Positions 45,067-53,866 of a DNA stretch of 64,000 nt are shown here, piece after piece. Made by a program: the position numbers and the translations under genes. Below the pieces are notes generated by a model. It was not told the DNA's origin, searched no databases, and was given only the letters and a program-made list of their open reading frames with translations. The DNA comes from Streptomyces sp. ICBB 8177 (GTDB taxonomy: Bacteria > Actinomycetota > Actinomycetes > Streptomycetales > Streptomycetaceae): contig NZ_NSKH01000024.1 of assembly GCF_003144095.1 (NCBI RefSeq), forward strand, positions 134,455-198,454. Reading direction: 5' to 3'. Position 1 is the stretch's first letter, and every line of letters starts with the position of its first letter.

Positions 45067-45732
45067 ATGGATCCAACGCTGAAGGATCTGCAGGAGTGGC
45101 TACTGCGGGAGCACTCAGGGACGGTCTGTGCCGACCGGCTCCACGTGATCGCCGCCGAGCTCGCCGACATGTCCGCCGGCGGCGTGCCGGGCGCCGTGGT
45201 CGAACTCGGCTGCTACAGGGGCGCGATGGCCCTCTGGATCCGTAGCGTGCTCGACTCGCTGGGCGACCGCGAGCGCCAGATCCACGTCTACGACTCCTTC
45301 CAGGGCATGCCCGCGCCCGGCGCCGAGGACTCGGACCACCTGGCGGCGGGCGAGCTCCGGTCATCCCCGGACGACGTGCGCGCCACGCACGCGGCCTGGG
45401 GCAAGCCGGCGCCGGTCATCCATCCGGGGTGGTTCGACGAGACCCTTCCCAAGGAGCTGCCCGACGAGATCGCGTTCGCCTACCTGGACGGCGACTTCTA
45501 CGACTCGACCCTCACGGGACTCACGCACTGCGTCACCCGCCTGGTGGCGACGGGGGTGCTGCTCGTCGACGACTACGCGGACACGGCGGTCAATCCACGA
45601 GCCTGGGACGGGCTCCCCGGGGTGAAGCGCGCCTGCGACGCGTACTTCGGCGCGCCGTCGCCCGTGACCGTCGTCGTGGGCGAGGGTGATCTGGCCTTCG
45701 GCCGGTACGAGAAGCCGGGGTCCCTCGGATGA
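45067..45732 (+). CDS. TylF/MycF-like methyltransferase family protein
   Basis: A 221-residue class I SAM-dependent methyltransferase related to macrocin O-methyltransferase TylF. It shows VVELGCYRGAMALWIRSVLD, HVYDSFQGMPAPGAEDSD, AFAYLDGDFYDSTL and LVDDYADTAVNPRAW, the last carrying Asp residues that bind Mg2+ in the family. These enzymes usually methylate sugar hydroxyls; here the acceptor is unknown. GTG 45058 (overlapping the preceding stop) is an alternative start. Confidence 0.85.
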   Translation: MDPTLKDLQEWLLREHSGTVCADRLHVIAAELADMSAGGVPGAVVELGCYRGAMALWIRSVLDSLGDRERQIHVYDSFQGMPAPGAEDSDHLAAGELRSSPDDVRATHAAWGKPAPVIHPGWFDETLPKELPDEIAFAYLDGDFYDSTLTGLTHCVTRLVATGVLLVDDYADTAVNPRAWDGLPGVKRACDAYFGAPSPVTVVVGEGDLAFGRYEKPGSLG

Positions 45733-46652
45733 GCGCAGTCCTCGTGGTGCGCGGAGCGGCGGATGCGGGTGCGATCCGCCGCGCGCTGCCAGCCGTCCCC
45801 GTGCACGATTTGCTGGACCTGAACTGGCCTCTGCCAGCCGACGCGGCCGTGGTCGTCCTGCGTTCCGGTGTCCGACTCGGCGAGCGGGAGCTCGACGCAC
45901 TGCCTCGCCTGCGGCACGTCGTACGGACCGGCTCCGGCATCGACCACATCGACGTGAGCGCCCTCCAGCGTCGTGGGATCACGCTGCACCGCAACGCCGA
46001 CGCCGGCGCAGCCGCTGTGGGCGAGTGGGTCCTCGCCGCTGCCCTCGCCCTGGCCCGGCGGATTCCCCTGGGTCAGCACGCGCTCATGCTCGGCCGCCAC
46101 GAGAAGGAGGCGTGCATGGGTGTCTCACTCGGCACCCTGGCCGCAGGCGTCTGGGGCGCGGGCCCGGTGGGGCTGGCCGCCGGCCGGGCCCTCGCCCCAC
46201 GTGTGGCACGCACGGCCTACGCCGCATGGCCGTCGAATCCCCCCGGTCTGCGGGTGGTGTCGCAAGCGGCGCTCATGGAGCAGTCGCAGGTGCACGTGGT
46301 CGCCCTGCCACTGCGTGCCACGACCCGGCAATTCATCAGCGAGGAATTCCTGGCACGCGTCGCTCCGCAGCAGCCCCTGCTGATCTGCGCCGGGCGGCTG
46401 GAGACTCTCGATGTCTCCGCCTGTCTGCGGGCGTTGGCGGACGGCGGACTCTCGGGCCTCGCACTCGACCCGGTCGAGCGGGAGCACCTACCGCTCCTCA
46501 CCGGCTCCACGGTGCCGCTCAACCTCCTGGCCTCGCCCCACATCGGCGCCCAGCGGTCCGACGTGCGCGGAACGCTCGACCGATGGGCCGTCGATCTCCT
46601 CAGGGAGATCACCGCCGACGACGAGATCCTCATCGAAGGAGGCCGCCGGTGA
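45729..46652 (+). CDS. D-isomer 2-hydroxyacid dehydrogenase-like protein
   Basis: A 307-residue dehydrogenase-like protein. The substrate-side region has VVLRSGVRLGERELDALPRL and RTGSGIDHIDV. The Rossmann glycine region reads GVWGAGPVGLAAGRAL. The catalytic Arg/Glu/His of the family are probably in ICAGRLETLD, LDPVERE and ASPHIGAQ. In this operon the natural idea is reduction of the 2-oxo acid made by the PEP-mutase-like enzyme, such as phosphonopyruvate to phosphonolactate. Four-base overlaps join it to both neighbours. Confidence 0.82.
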   Translation: MSAVLVVRGAADAGAIRRALPAVPVHDLLDLNWPLPADAAVVVLRSGVRLGERELDALPRLRHVVRTGSGIDHIDVSALQRRGITLHRNADAGAAAVGEWVLAAALALARRIPLGQHALMLGRHEKEACMGVSLGTLAAGVWGAGPVGLAAGRALAPRVARTAYAAWPSNPPGLRVVSQAALMEQSQVHVVALPLRATTRQFISEEFLARVAPQQPLLICAGRLETLDVSACLRALADGGLSGLALDPVEREHLPLLTGSTVPLNLLASPHIGAQRSDVRGTLDRWAVDLLREITADDEILIEGGRR

Positions 46653-47515
46653 ACCCATCAGCACAGCTGCGCCGGGAGATCGCTGACGGAGTCGCCCGGG
46701 AGCTGCTCGTCTCCGGCCTGGCTCATGAGGTCTGGCTGGAGGGAGCGCTCGCTTGCGGCTTCGCCCACGCGGCCAGCGACATCGACCTGCGCGCCATCGT
46801 GTACGGCGACCCTCCGGTGTGGGAGTCGCGCATCGTGGACGGCGTCCGTGTCGACCTCCAGGCGGCGGCGCCGCAGCAGGCGGAGGAACTCCGACACCTG
46901 CTCCGCTCCTTCGACGTCCGCCGCGATGACCTCGGATCGTTTCGCCGAGTACGCGCCTCGATGCACGACCTCATGTGTCTGCGCACCGCTCTCTCGTACG
47001 GCTCCGGACGCTGGGACCCGGTGCTCGATGCCGGGGAGCGCCAGGGCTACCGACGCTGGTCGGTCGCCGACCAAGCGGAGGTCGCGGCGAGCCTCGCCGA
47101 GGACCTCACCGGCCTCGTCGAAGACGGCCTGGCCGAACCCGCCCGCGTCGTGTGCCGGAAGCTGGAGACCTGCGTCACCGCGCTCGAGTGCGCGGCGGCT
47201 GGTCATCCGGTCCTGGGCGACAAGTGGCTGCCGCTGCTTGCTGGCGCTCCGTTCGATCCGCCGATCGAGCCGGCCCACACAGAGACGTGGGAGTGGTTCC
47301 GCCCCGTTCAGCGACGCGTGGCCAGAGCGCTCCTGGGCTGCTGGCCCGTCGACGACCAGCTGCAGAAACCTCCCAACCTGGTTGCCCCTGACGCCGGCTG
47401 GCTACCCCAGCGGTACGCCGACGGGTGGTTCCTGCGCCGCGGCGACGTCCACATCCCCATCACCGGCGGACAACTTCTCGGGTGGCTGTCCACGGTCTCC
47501 ACCGATGGCGCGTAG
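46649..47515 (+). CDS. nucleotidyltransferase-like protein
   Basis: A 288-residue protein with the minimal nucleotidyltransferase signature VWLEGALACGFAHAASDIDL (about residues 28-47) giving the DxD pair, then a helical C-terminal half. It differs from the island's other nucleotidyltransferase (38418-39041). It may attach a nucleotide to a hydroxyl or phosphonate of the pathway intermediate. The GTG start overlaps the dehydrogenase stop (GTGA). Confidence 0.78.
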   Translation: MNPSAQLRREIADGVARELLVSGLAHEVWLEGALACGFAHAASDIDLRAIVYGDPPVWESRIVDGVRVDLQAAAPQQAEELRHLLRSFDVRRDDLGSFRRVRASMHDLMCLRTALSYGSGRWDPVLDAGERQGYRRWSVADQAEVAASLAEDLTGLVEDGLAEPARVVCRKLETCVTALECAAAGHPVLGDKWLPLLAGAPFDPPIEPAHTETWEWFRPVQRRVARALLGCWPVDDQLQKPPNLVAPDAGWLPQRYADGWFLRRGDVHIPITGGQLLGWLSTVSTDGA

Positions 47516-47545
47516 ACCACGCCTCTCCTCCTCAGGAGTCCTCTG

Positions 47546-49405
47546 ATGCCCGTCACCCGCACCGCCCCCATCGACCTGGAGAGTCTCTACGCCCCGCTGT
47601 CGAGCACCGGGCCGGACACGGCTGTCTCCGTCATCCTCAAGCTCCGCGGGGAGACCTGCGACATCGACTGCCTGTACTGCTTCGAGAAGCGCAAGGAGTC
47701 ACCGGGCGGCGCCCGGATCAGCGCGACACAGGTCCACCGCCTCGGTTCGATCTTCTCCGGGCGTCCCCTCAGCGTCGAACTCCACGGCGGCGAGCCCCTG
47801 ACCGCCGGCCGGGAACGGATCGCGGAGATCCTGGACGCGCTCGCCACACAGCCGAACGTCATCCGCGTGAGCCTCCAGACCAACGGCCTCCAACTCGACG
47901 ACTCCTGGCTGGACCTGTTCGAGCGGCACTACCCGGAACTGGAGATCGGCATCTCCCTCGACGGGGACGCGCTGGGGAACTCGTGGCGAGTGGGCTACGA
48001 CGGCCGCCCCACCTACCCGCGAGTGGTCGAAGCCATGAAGCTCCTCGGCCGTCGGGAACGCCGCGTCGGCGTCATCTGCGCCGTCACCCCGTACGTCCTC
48101 GGCCGGGCCTCCGAGGTCATGGAGCACCTCGCATCCTTTCCCGCCGTGACGACGGTCAGTCTTGTGCCGTGCTTCGACGCGGCGGTCACCCAGTCGACCT
48201 CAGTGGTCGGATCTCGTGCGCCGACCAGTCGGGCACTCCAGCGAAGGGCCATCGGCCCCACCGGCCCGGCCTGGGCCGTCACGCCTCGTCAATACGCCGA
48301 CTTCGTGTTGGAGGCCGCCCACCACTGGGTCGCCGACGGCGTGTTCCGCCGCGTCAAGCTGGAGCCCGTCGTGTCCGTCATCCGCCGCCTGAAGGGTCTG
48401 GGGACCCGTTCCTGTCACTTCTCCGATTTGAAGTGCGACCATGTCCTCACCCTCTATCCCGATGACCGCCTGGGAAGCTGTGACGAGCTGCCCTGGCCGC
48501 AGGCCGGCCTCGCCTCCCTCGGCGACATCCACACCGAGGCGGACGTGGCCAGCGCCCAGGGCGGCTCTGCCTTGCTCCAGCAGGCACGCTCCCTGGTCAC
48601 GAAGTGCACGACCTGCGACTACCGCGACACCTGCGGCGCAGGCTGCCCGGCGGTCCGGGTCCGCTTCGCCGCCGCAGGCGACGAAGACGCGTACTGCGAC
48701 CACCGCATGCGCCTGATCGACGGCGTCGCCGCCCTCCTCGCCCAGCCAGACCTTCCGCCCGGTGCCGCATGCTCCCGGTTGCGCTGGCGTCCCGTCCGCC
48801 CCAACAACATGCACCACGTCACCGCCTTCCTGGCTCGCTGGGACGACCCCACCGCCCCCCGCTCGCCCGCGCGTCTCCAGGTCAGTGCCAACGGGAACAT
48901 CAACACGGTCGGCCTCCCTGGCGTGCACGAGGCAGACGATCTCGACCCCCACCATCCCCAGTGGTACGAGGGCATCGAGCCCGGCATCCGCCCGGTCGTC
49001 GACGCGCTCACCTCAGGCTGGAACACCGTCACCTATGACAGCTGCCAGGGCCACGCCTACGCCGACCTCCACGGAGCCGAGCCCCGGTTCCTCTCGGTCG
49101 GCATCCTGCCGCGCGACCGCGCCGAGTACGCGCGTACAGCGGCGCGCCTGTGCCATGCCGCCAGCCGAGCCGAGTCCTCCCTGCCCGGGGCGTGTTCGCT
49201 GGTCCTCGGTCGCGGCGAACTCACGTGCCGCACCACCGGCCGGGTGTATCCGACGCTCGACCTCTATCTCGTGTCCACTGCCGGCACCACGTCGGCCGAG
49301 TACTTCGAGGACCTCGCCCAAGCGGTGCACGTACTCACGGTGGCCCTGGCCGAAGCCGCCTCTGCCCCGCCCTCCACCTCCTGCGCGTGCGGAGGCGGGC
49401 AATGA
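47546..49405 (+). CDS. radical SAM/SPASM peptide-modifying protein with extra C-terminal domain
   Basis: A 619-residue radical SAM enzyme. The SAM-cluster motif CDIDCLYC is at residues 38-45, with ELHGGEPLTAG. A SPASM region at about residues 290-395 has CHFSDLKCDH, GSCDELPW, CTTCDYRDTCGAGC and YCDHRM, enough for auxiliary [4Fe-4S] clusters. Beyond it is a region of about 210 residues (starting near RPNNMHHVTAFLARWDDP, with WNTVTYDSCQGHAY and a CACGGGQ end) that I cannot assign. AGGAG is seven bases from the ATG. SPASM enzymes of this sort usually crosslink or rearrange ribosomal peptides. Confidence 0.9.
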   Translation: MPVTRTAPIDLESLYAPLSSTGPDTAVSVILKLRGETCDIDCLYCFEKRKESPGGARISATQVHRLGSIFSGRPLSVELHGGEPLTAGRERIAEILDALATQPNVIRVSLQTNGLQLDDSWLDLFERHYPELEIGISLDGDALGNSWRVGYDGRPTYPRVVEAMKLLGRRERRVGVICAVTPYVLGRASEVMEHLASFPAVTTVSLVPCFDAAVTQSTSVVGSRAPTSRALQRRAIGPTGPAWAVTPRQYADFVLEAAHHWVADGVFRRVKLEPVVSVIRRLKGLGTRSCHFSDLKCDHVLTLYPDDRLGSCDELPWPQAGLASLGDIHTEADVASAQGGSALLQQARSLVTKCTTCDYRDTCGAGCPAVRVRFAAAGDEDAYCDHRMRLIDGVAALLAQPDLPPGAACSRLRWRPVRPNNMHHVTAFLARWDDPTAPRSPARLQVSANGNINTVGLPGVHEADDLDPHHPQWYEGIEPGIRPVVDALTSGWNTVTYDSCQGHAYADLHGAEPRFLSVGILPRDRAEYARTAARLCHAASRAESSLPGACSLVLGRGELTCRTTGRVYPTLDLYLVSTAGTTSAEYFEDLAQAVHVLTVALAEAASAPPSTSCACGGGQ

Positions 49406-50121
49406 TCCACATCGCCGAGACTCTGTCCATCCGTACTGTGGAGGGCTTCCTCAAGCCGGACGAGATCGAGCGACTCAACCTCGTCATGGACGACACACTC
49501 GGCTCCCTCGGGCGCGACTGGTACGGCACGGCCCGCCGCACCACCATTCACGAGATCCCCGGTCACTCCCCCGCCGAGGCGCAGGACGTCTACGAGCCGG
49601 CCGGCCGGATCGAGATGACCGAGATCCCGTACGAGGCGACCGCCCTCCTCGACCAGGCCCTGAAGCTCCACGTGGCCGCGATCACGCGCACGCTGCCGTC
49701 GGTCACCGGCCACCGGCCGTGGATCTACCTCGAATACGGGGCCGGCCAATACATCACCGCGCATGCCGACGGTATCGCCCCCGATCCCCTCACCCGTCCC
49801 CGCCAGATCGCCGCCGCGACGGTCACGCTCACGGACATCCACGACACCGGCGACGCGTTCTACGTGGAGACCACGGGCAGCGACGCCGTCTGGACCGCCG
49901 ACGAGGCGCCGACCGAGGCGGGTTACGCCCAGGGGATGCGTTTCGCACACGACGGGACGGACATGTCCTCCCGCTGGTTCCGCACCATGCCCCGCACCCG
50001 ATGGAGCGTCGCACCCGCTCCCGGCACGCTCGTGGTCTTCGGCAGCCAGCTCGTCCACGGCACCGAACCTGTCCGCGCTGGCCGCGTTCGCAAGTTCCTC
50101 ACGCTCCTCGTCTCCGAGTAG
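49402..50121 (+). CDS. 2OG-Fe(II) oxygenase family protein
   Basis: A 239-residue prolyl-4-hydroxylase-like oxygenase. The iron ligands are His121 and Asp123 in ITAHADG and His219 in LVHGTEPVRAGRVRKF, where the following Arg would bind 2-oxoglutarate. The core strand GTLVVFGSQLVHG is typical. Its ATG overlaps the radical SAM gene stop (ATGA). It probably hydroxylates the peptide at 50212-50373 or the attached small molecule. Confidence 0.87.
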   Translation: MIHIAETLSIRTVEGFLKPDEIERLNLVMDDTLGSLGRDWYGTARRTTIHEIPGHSPAEAQDVYEPAGRIEMTEIPYEATALLDQALKLHVAAITRTLPSVTGHRPWIYLEYGAGQYITAHADGIAPDPLTRPRQIAAATVTLTDIHDTGDAFYVETTGSDAVWTADEAPTEAGYAQGMRFAHDGTDMSSRWFRTMPRTRWSVAPAPGTLVVFGSQLVHGTEPVRAGRVRKFLTLLVSE

Positions 50122-50211
50122 GAAGCTTCGCCGCCATGACCGGCCCCCGCGGCCCGCCCCGCAGCGCCCTCCCCCCGACTCACGGCCCCGACCCAGAGGA
50201 GACAGCGAGCA

Positions 50212-50373
50212 GTGGCAGAAGACAAGACGTTCGACGAGTTCCTGGAGGCGGTCGCCTCCCTGCGCGACAGCGACCCCGTGCGCACCACCGCGCACACCTC
50301 CAACGCGGCCACCGAGACCTGGCTGGCCACCACGGTGCAGCACGACGCCGCTGAGCCCACCACCGAGTCCTGA
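50212..50373 (+). CDS. precursor-like peptide (53 residues)
   Basis: A 53-residue peptide gene between the two oxygenase genes. It starts at a GTG with AGGAG about ten bases upstream. It begins MAEDKTFDEFLEAVASLRDS, an acidic amphipathic helix typical of a RiPP leader, and continues as a Thr/Ala-rich tail that includes TETWLATTVQHDAAEPTTES. The only Trp is in TWLATT. There is no Cys, and no FxSxx ending as in Fxs systems. The position and small size make it the likely substrate or carrier peptide of the operon. Confidence 0.72.
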   Translation: MAEDKTFDEFLEAVASLRDSDPVRTTAHTSNAATETWLATTVQHDAAEPTTES

Positions 50374-50430
50374 CCCGCCACGGGGCCGGGCCCGTCCCGG
50401 TCCGGCCCCGTTCCACCCCCGGAGCCCCAG

Positions 50431-51321
50431 ATGAGCGCTCTCTCCCCGGAAGCCCCGGTCGCCCTCGATGGCATCACCGACCACCAGCGCCTACAGACCA
50501 GCCGTATCGCCTCCGTACTCGGCAACCGCCTCGGCTCATCCGCCCTCGACTACGTCGTGGGCCACCACCTACTCGAAGGCGCCGAACACGCGGCGCGCGC
50601 CCGGCACGGGGATCGCCTCGCCTGGTACCGCCGTACGACGGTACGAGACCTGACCCACCTGTCAGCCGGCCCACACCTCGTGCTCAGCCCGTGTCCCGCA
50701 GACCTGCTCCGCTCAGAGATCTCCGAAACCGCGTATTACCTCATCGGCCCCGACACCAACCCTGCCCCACCCGAGGCCCTCGGCCTCGTTGGTGCCGCGA
50801 TCGCCTCCGCGACCGAGCACGGCTTCGGGACCCTGCTCACCCAGCACGCCCCCGTCGTCTGCCTGCTCAACCATCGCCGACTCGACGAGACTCTCCACAG
50901 TTGGGCCCTCACCCGCCTCCCGGGCACCGTCTTCACCGACTACACCGCCCAACCCGAGGTCCTGGCCCGTGACCTGATCCACGAGGCCGCCCACAACTGG
51001 CTCAACGACGCCCTGGCCGCGTACGACGTGAGCCTCCCCGCCGACGTCACCTTCTTCTCACCCTGGCGGGGAACTCCTCGTCCCGTCTACGGCTTCCTTC
51101 ACGCCTGCTGGGCCTTCTCCCTCACCGTGATGTACGTACGGAAAGCACGGCGCAGCGCCACAGGCGCCGTCGCACCCTTCCTCGACGCCTTCCTGCGCCA
51201 GCAGGCGGCCCAGTTCGCTGCCACGGCCGAGTGCTTGGATCAGGCCCTCGCGTACGTGCCGACAAACGAAATCCGTGAACGCATCGGCCGAGCAGTCGGC
51301 GAGGTCGTGGGTCCCGCATAG
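50431..51321 (+). CDS. HExxH-motif peptide beta-hydroxylase candidate
   Basis: A 296-residue protein with DLIHEAAHNWLNDAL, placing HEAAH at residues 184-188. It resembles the HEXXH putative peptide-modification proteins now described as 2-oxoglutarate-dependent peptide beta-hydroxylases, which are encoded next to RiPP precursors. N- and C-terminal parts are helical. It follows the small peptide gene by 57 bp and closes the operon. A few bases later a truncated gltX copy runs the other way. Confidence 0.82.
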   Translation: MSALSPEAPVALDGITDHQRLQTSRIASVLGNRLGSSALDYVVGHHLLEGAEHAARARHGDRLAWYRRTTVRDLTHLSAGPHLVLSPCPADLLRSEISETAYYLIGPDTNPAPPEALGLVGAAIASATEHGFGTLLTQHAPVVCLLNHRRLDETLHSWALTRLPGTVFTDYTAQPEVLARDLIHEAAHNWLNDALAAYDVSLPADVTFFSPWRGTPRPVYGFLHACWAFSLTVMYVRKARRSATGAVAPFLDAFLRQQAAQFAATAECLDQALAYVPTNEIRERIGRAVGEVVGPA

Positions 51322-51381
51322 CAACAGCCTGAGTTCGGTGGGGCTGGGGCAACCTCCTGGCGCAGGTCGCCTGACCAGCGG

Positions 51382-51990
51382 CTAAGCCTGCGCGGCCAGC
51401 TTCTTGCTGGCGGCGTCAAGACGGACCAACACGCGGTCCCGGCCAAGCAGTTCCATGGACTCGAACAGCGGGAGTCCGATCGTCCGGCCGGTGACCGCGA
51501 CCCGAAGGGGCGCCTGGGCCTTGCCCAGCTTCAGCCCGTGCTTCTCGCCGACGGCGAGCAGGACGGCCTTCAGGTCGTCCGCCTTCCAGTCCGCGACGCC
51601 GGCCAGCTCGGCGGGGGCGTCCGACAGGATGTCGCCGGCACCTGCCTTCATCGCCTTGTTCCACGACACCTCGTCCTCGACCGGCTCATCGAGGAAAAGG
51701 AAGTCCACATAGCTGGTGATCTCGGAAAGCAGCGCCAGCCGGGTCTGGGCCGGGGAAGCCGCCGCCTCGAAGACGTCCTTGTCGAACGCCTCTGGCCGCC
51801 ACGGCGCGTAGGGGGCCACGAGCCACGGCGCGCAGGCGGCGGACTGCTCCGGTGACAGGGCGCGGATGTACTCGCCGTTGAACGCAGTCAGCTTCTTCAC
51901 GTCGAAGAAGGCCGGCGCTGTGTTCACGTCCTCGATCCGGAAGAGCTGCTCCAGCTCCTCGTACGGCCTGATCTCCCGGTCCTTCCCTAT
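51382..51990 (-). pseudogene. gltX: gltX fragment (C-terminal part of glutamyl-tRNA synthetase)
   Basis: About 200 codons matching only the anticodon-binding end of glutamyl-tRNA synthetase. It begins near [20 protein letters not shown] and continues through [20 protein letters not shown] to [20 protein letters not shown] and [20 protein letters not shown]. The catalytic Rossmann domain with HIGH and KMSKS motifs is missing. The upstream end joins directly to the remains of a GIY-YIG endonuclease. A start at 51927 would give a 181-residue product of doubtful use. Confidence 0.8.
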
Positions 51991-52354
51991 TGCCGAAGCT
52001 GTTGCTGTTCCACGGGATCTCGCCCAGGTCCTTGCGGTGGTTGATGAGCAACTGCTCCGGCGCCAGGGCCGAGAAGTCCTCCGCCACGTAGAGACAGGAG
52101 AAGGTCATGCCATTCGGCGTGATCCCACGCCGGCCCGCAGTCTTCTTGAGGTGCTGTCGAAGTCGCATCGTTAGGGACTTCTCGGCCTTCCCCACGTAGA
52201 CGAAATTGTCGTGCAGGTAGAGCTGGTAGACACTGGGGCGCTACAACAGCTGCTTGATCCTCACGTCACTCAGGGGGGCCCTGGTCAGCTTGGCGAGATC
52301 CGTCGCGAGCTGATCGCCGAGTGCCTTCGGGTGAAGGTTCGGTGGAATGTCGAC
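51990..52354 (-). pseudogene. Eco29kI-like GIY-YIG restriction endonuclease remnant
   Basis: The minus strand reads NLHPKALGDQLATDLAKL, then [46 protein letters not shown] and SFGN, close to the GIY-YIG endonuclease Eco29kI (VY/YVG core, then Arg, Glu and Asn active-site region). A TAG at 52241-52243 interrupts it just before the GIY core, and the C-terminus is lost at the junction with the gltX fragment. The neighbouring C5 methyltransferase was presumably its partner. No start codon could be identified. Confidence 0.7.
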
Positions 52355-52516
52355 TCCTCCGGCCCCCTGCTGTCGCCGTCATGGCCCCCGTGGCCCTCCT
52401 CGTGCTTCTGCCGCTGTGGAGCGTACGACCTCACACGAGTTTCTGCGGCGCATGGGTCGCAATGAGCACTACTCCGCGGTATGGTTCTGGCTGCACTGAA
52501 CTGCTAGGAGTGGAAA

Positions 52517-53866
52517 ATGCAACGGACGTCGGTGGAGCTCTTCGCGGGCGGGGGCGGGCTGGTCCAAGCCAGCACGAACACCGGCTTCCGGCACCTGCTG
52601 CTGAACGAGTTCGCGAAGAGGGCGTGCGAGACGCTTGAGGGCAATCGCTTCGAGGCGTTTCCGGCGGACGTCGATTCCGATGTGCTGGCCAAGTGGCTGG
52701 ACCAGATCGATGAGCAACGCGCGGAGGGCCTCGAAGCCGCAGGCGCCGTTGAGCGACCCCTGTACCCTCCCCTGGTCACCGGCGACGTCCGAGGGTTGGA
52801 CATGCGCTTCCTCAGGGATCGAGATGTTGACCTTCTGGCCGGCGGGCCACCATGCCAACCGTTCAGCCTTGGTGGAGTCGCGAAGGGTGACGAGGACGAG
52901 CGGAACATGTTCCCGGAGATGTTCCGGGCGGTTCGTGAGATCCGTCCCAAGGCCGTCATCTGTGAGAACGTCCGTGGGCTCCTTCGTCCGTCCTTCAATC
53001 CCTACTTCGAGTACATCAAGCGCGAGCTGTCCCTTCCGTTCGTGAAGCGCCGAAAGGGTGCCACGTGGCAGAAGCACGACCACGCGTTGCGGGAGCGGCT
53101 CGACGCGAAGGACACCGATCCGGCGGAGACCTACGAGGTCACGCAACACGCCGTGAACGCCGCCGACTACGGGGTGCCGCAGATCCGCAACCGGGTGATC
53201 CTTCTGGCGTTCCGCGCTGACCTGGGCGTGGACCCGGATCTGGTCAAGCGCGCTGTCGCGCGCACCCACTCCCATGCGGCCCTCGCGCGGACGATCCTCG
53301 ATGGCTCCTACTGGGACCGCCACAAGCAGGCAGGCGCCAAGATTCCGAAGCGCGTCATCGATCTGGTGACCTCGCGCTACGCGAACGAGCAGCTGTCGTT
53401 CGAGAGCGGGGATGAGGAGCTCCAGCCATGGCTCACCCTTCGAGACGCGGTAATGGGGCTCCCCAAGATCAACACCAGCATGTTGGACAAGACGACGGAA
53501 CAGGGCGGATTCCCCGACCACATCGGGTGGCCCGGAGCCAGGATCTACGACGGGCACACGCCCAACGAACTCGACCGACCGGCCAAGACCGTCAAGGCCG
53601 GGGTGCACGGTGTGCCCGGTGGCGAGTCGGTCATGCAGCTCGACAACTTGGTGCGTGACGAGAAGACCGGCCAGTTGCGCCCCGAGCACCGCTACATGAC
53701 CGTGCGCGAGACTGCCCGGGTCATGACATTCGGCGATGACTGGAGCATGGCGGGCCCGCGTGGTGAACGCATGAGGCAGCTGGGCAACGCGGTTCCCGTG
53801 AAGCTGGGCGAGGTGTTCACCAGCGCAGTCGCGAAAGCCCTCGACGACGCGGAACGGCGCTCATGA
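52517..53866 (+). CDS. DNA (cytosine-5) methyltransferase
   Basis: A 449-residue C5-MTase. Motif I is SVELFAGGGGL, motif IV is AGGPPCQPFSLGG with the catalytic Cys113, motif VI is ICENVRG, and motif VIII is QIRNRVILL. Motifs IX and X are in the C-terminal QLGNAVPVKLGE. A large variable region carries the target recognition domain. AGGAG precedes the ATG. The linked Eco29kI-like remnant suggests a CCGCGG-like target, but this is inference. Its stop overlaps the Vsr-like gene (ATGA). Confidence 0.92.
   Translation: MQRTSVELFAGGGGLVQASTNTGFRHLLLNEFAKRACETLEGNRFEAFPADVDSDVLAKWLDQIDEQRAEGLEAAGAVERPLYPPLVTGDVRGLDMRFLRDRDVDLLAGGPPCQPFSLGGVAKGDEDERNMFPEMFRAVREIRPKAVICENVRGLLRPSFNPYFEYIKRELSLPFVKRRKGATWQKHDHALRERLDAKDTDPAETYEVTQHAVNAADYGVPQIRNRVILLAFRADLGVDPDLVKRAVARTHSHAALARTILDGSYWDRHKQAGAKIPKRVIDLVTSRYANEQLSFESGDEELQPWLTLRDAVMGLPKINTSMLDKTTEQGGFPDHIGWPGARIYDGHTPNELDRPAKTVKAGVHGVPGGESVMQLDNLVRDEKTGQLRPEHRYMTVRETARVMTFGDDWSMAGPRGERMRQLGNAVPVKLGEVFTSAVAKALDDAERRS

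Noticed and set aside
50212-50373. FxsA-type (FxSxx-COOH) precursor peptide
   Set aside because: The C-terminus ends TTES without the FxSxx pattern, and the radical SAM protein has a different C-terminal layout from FxsB.
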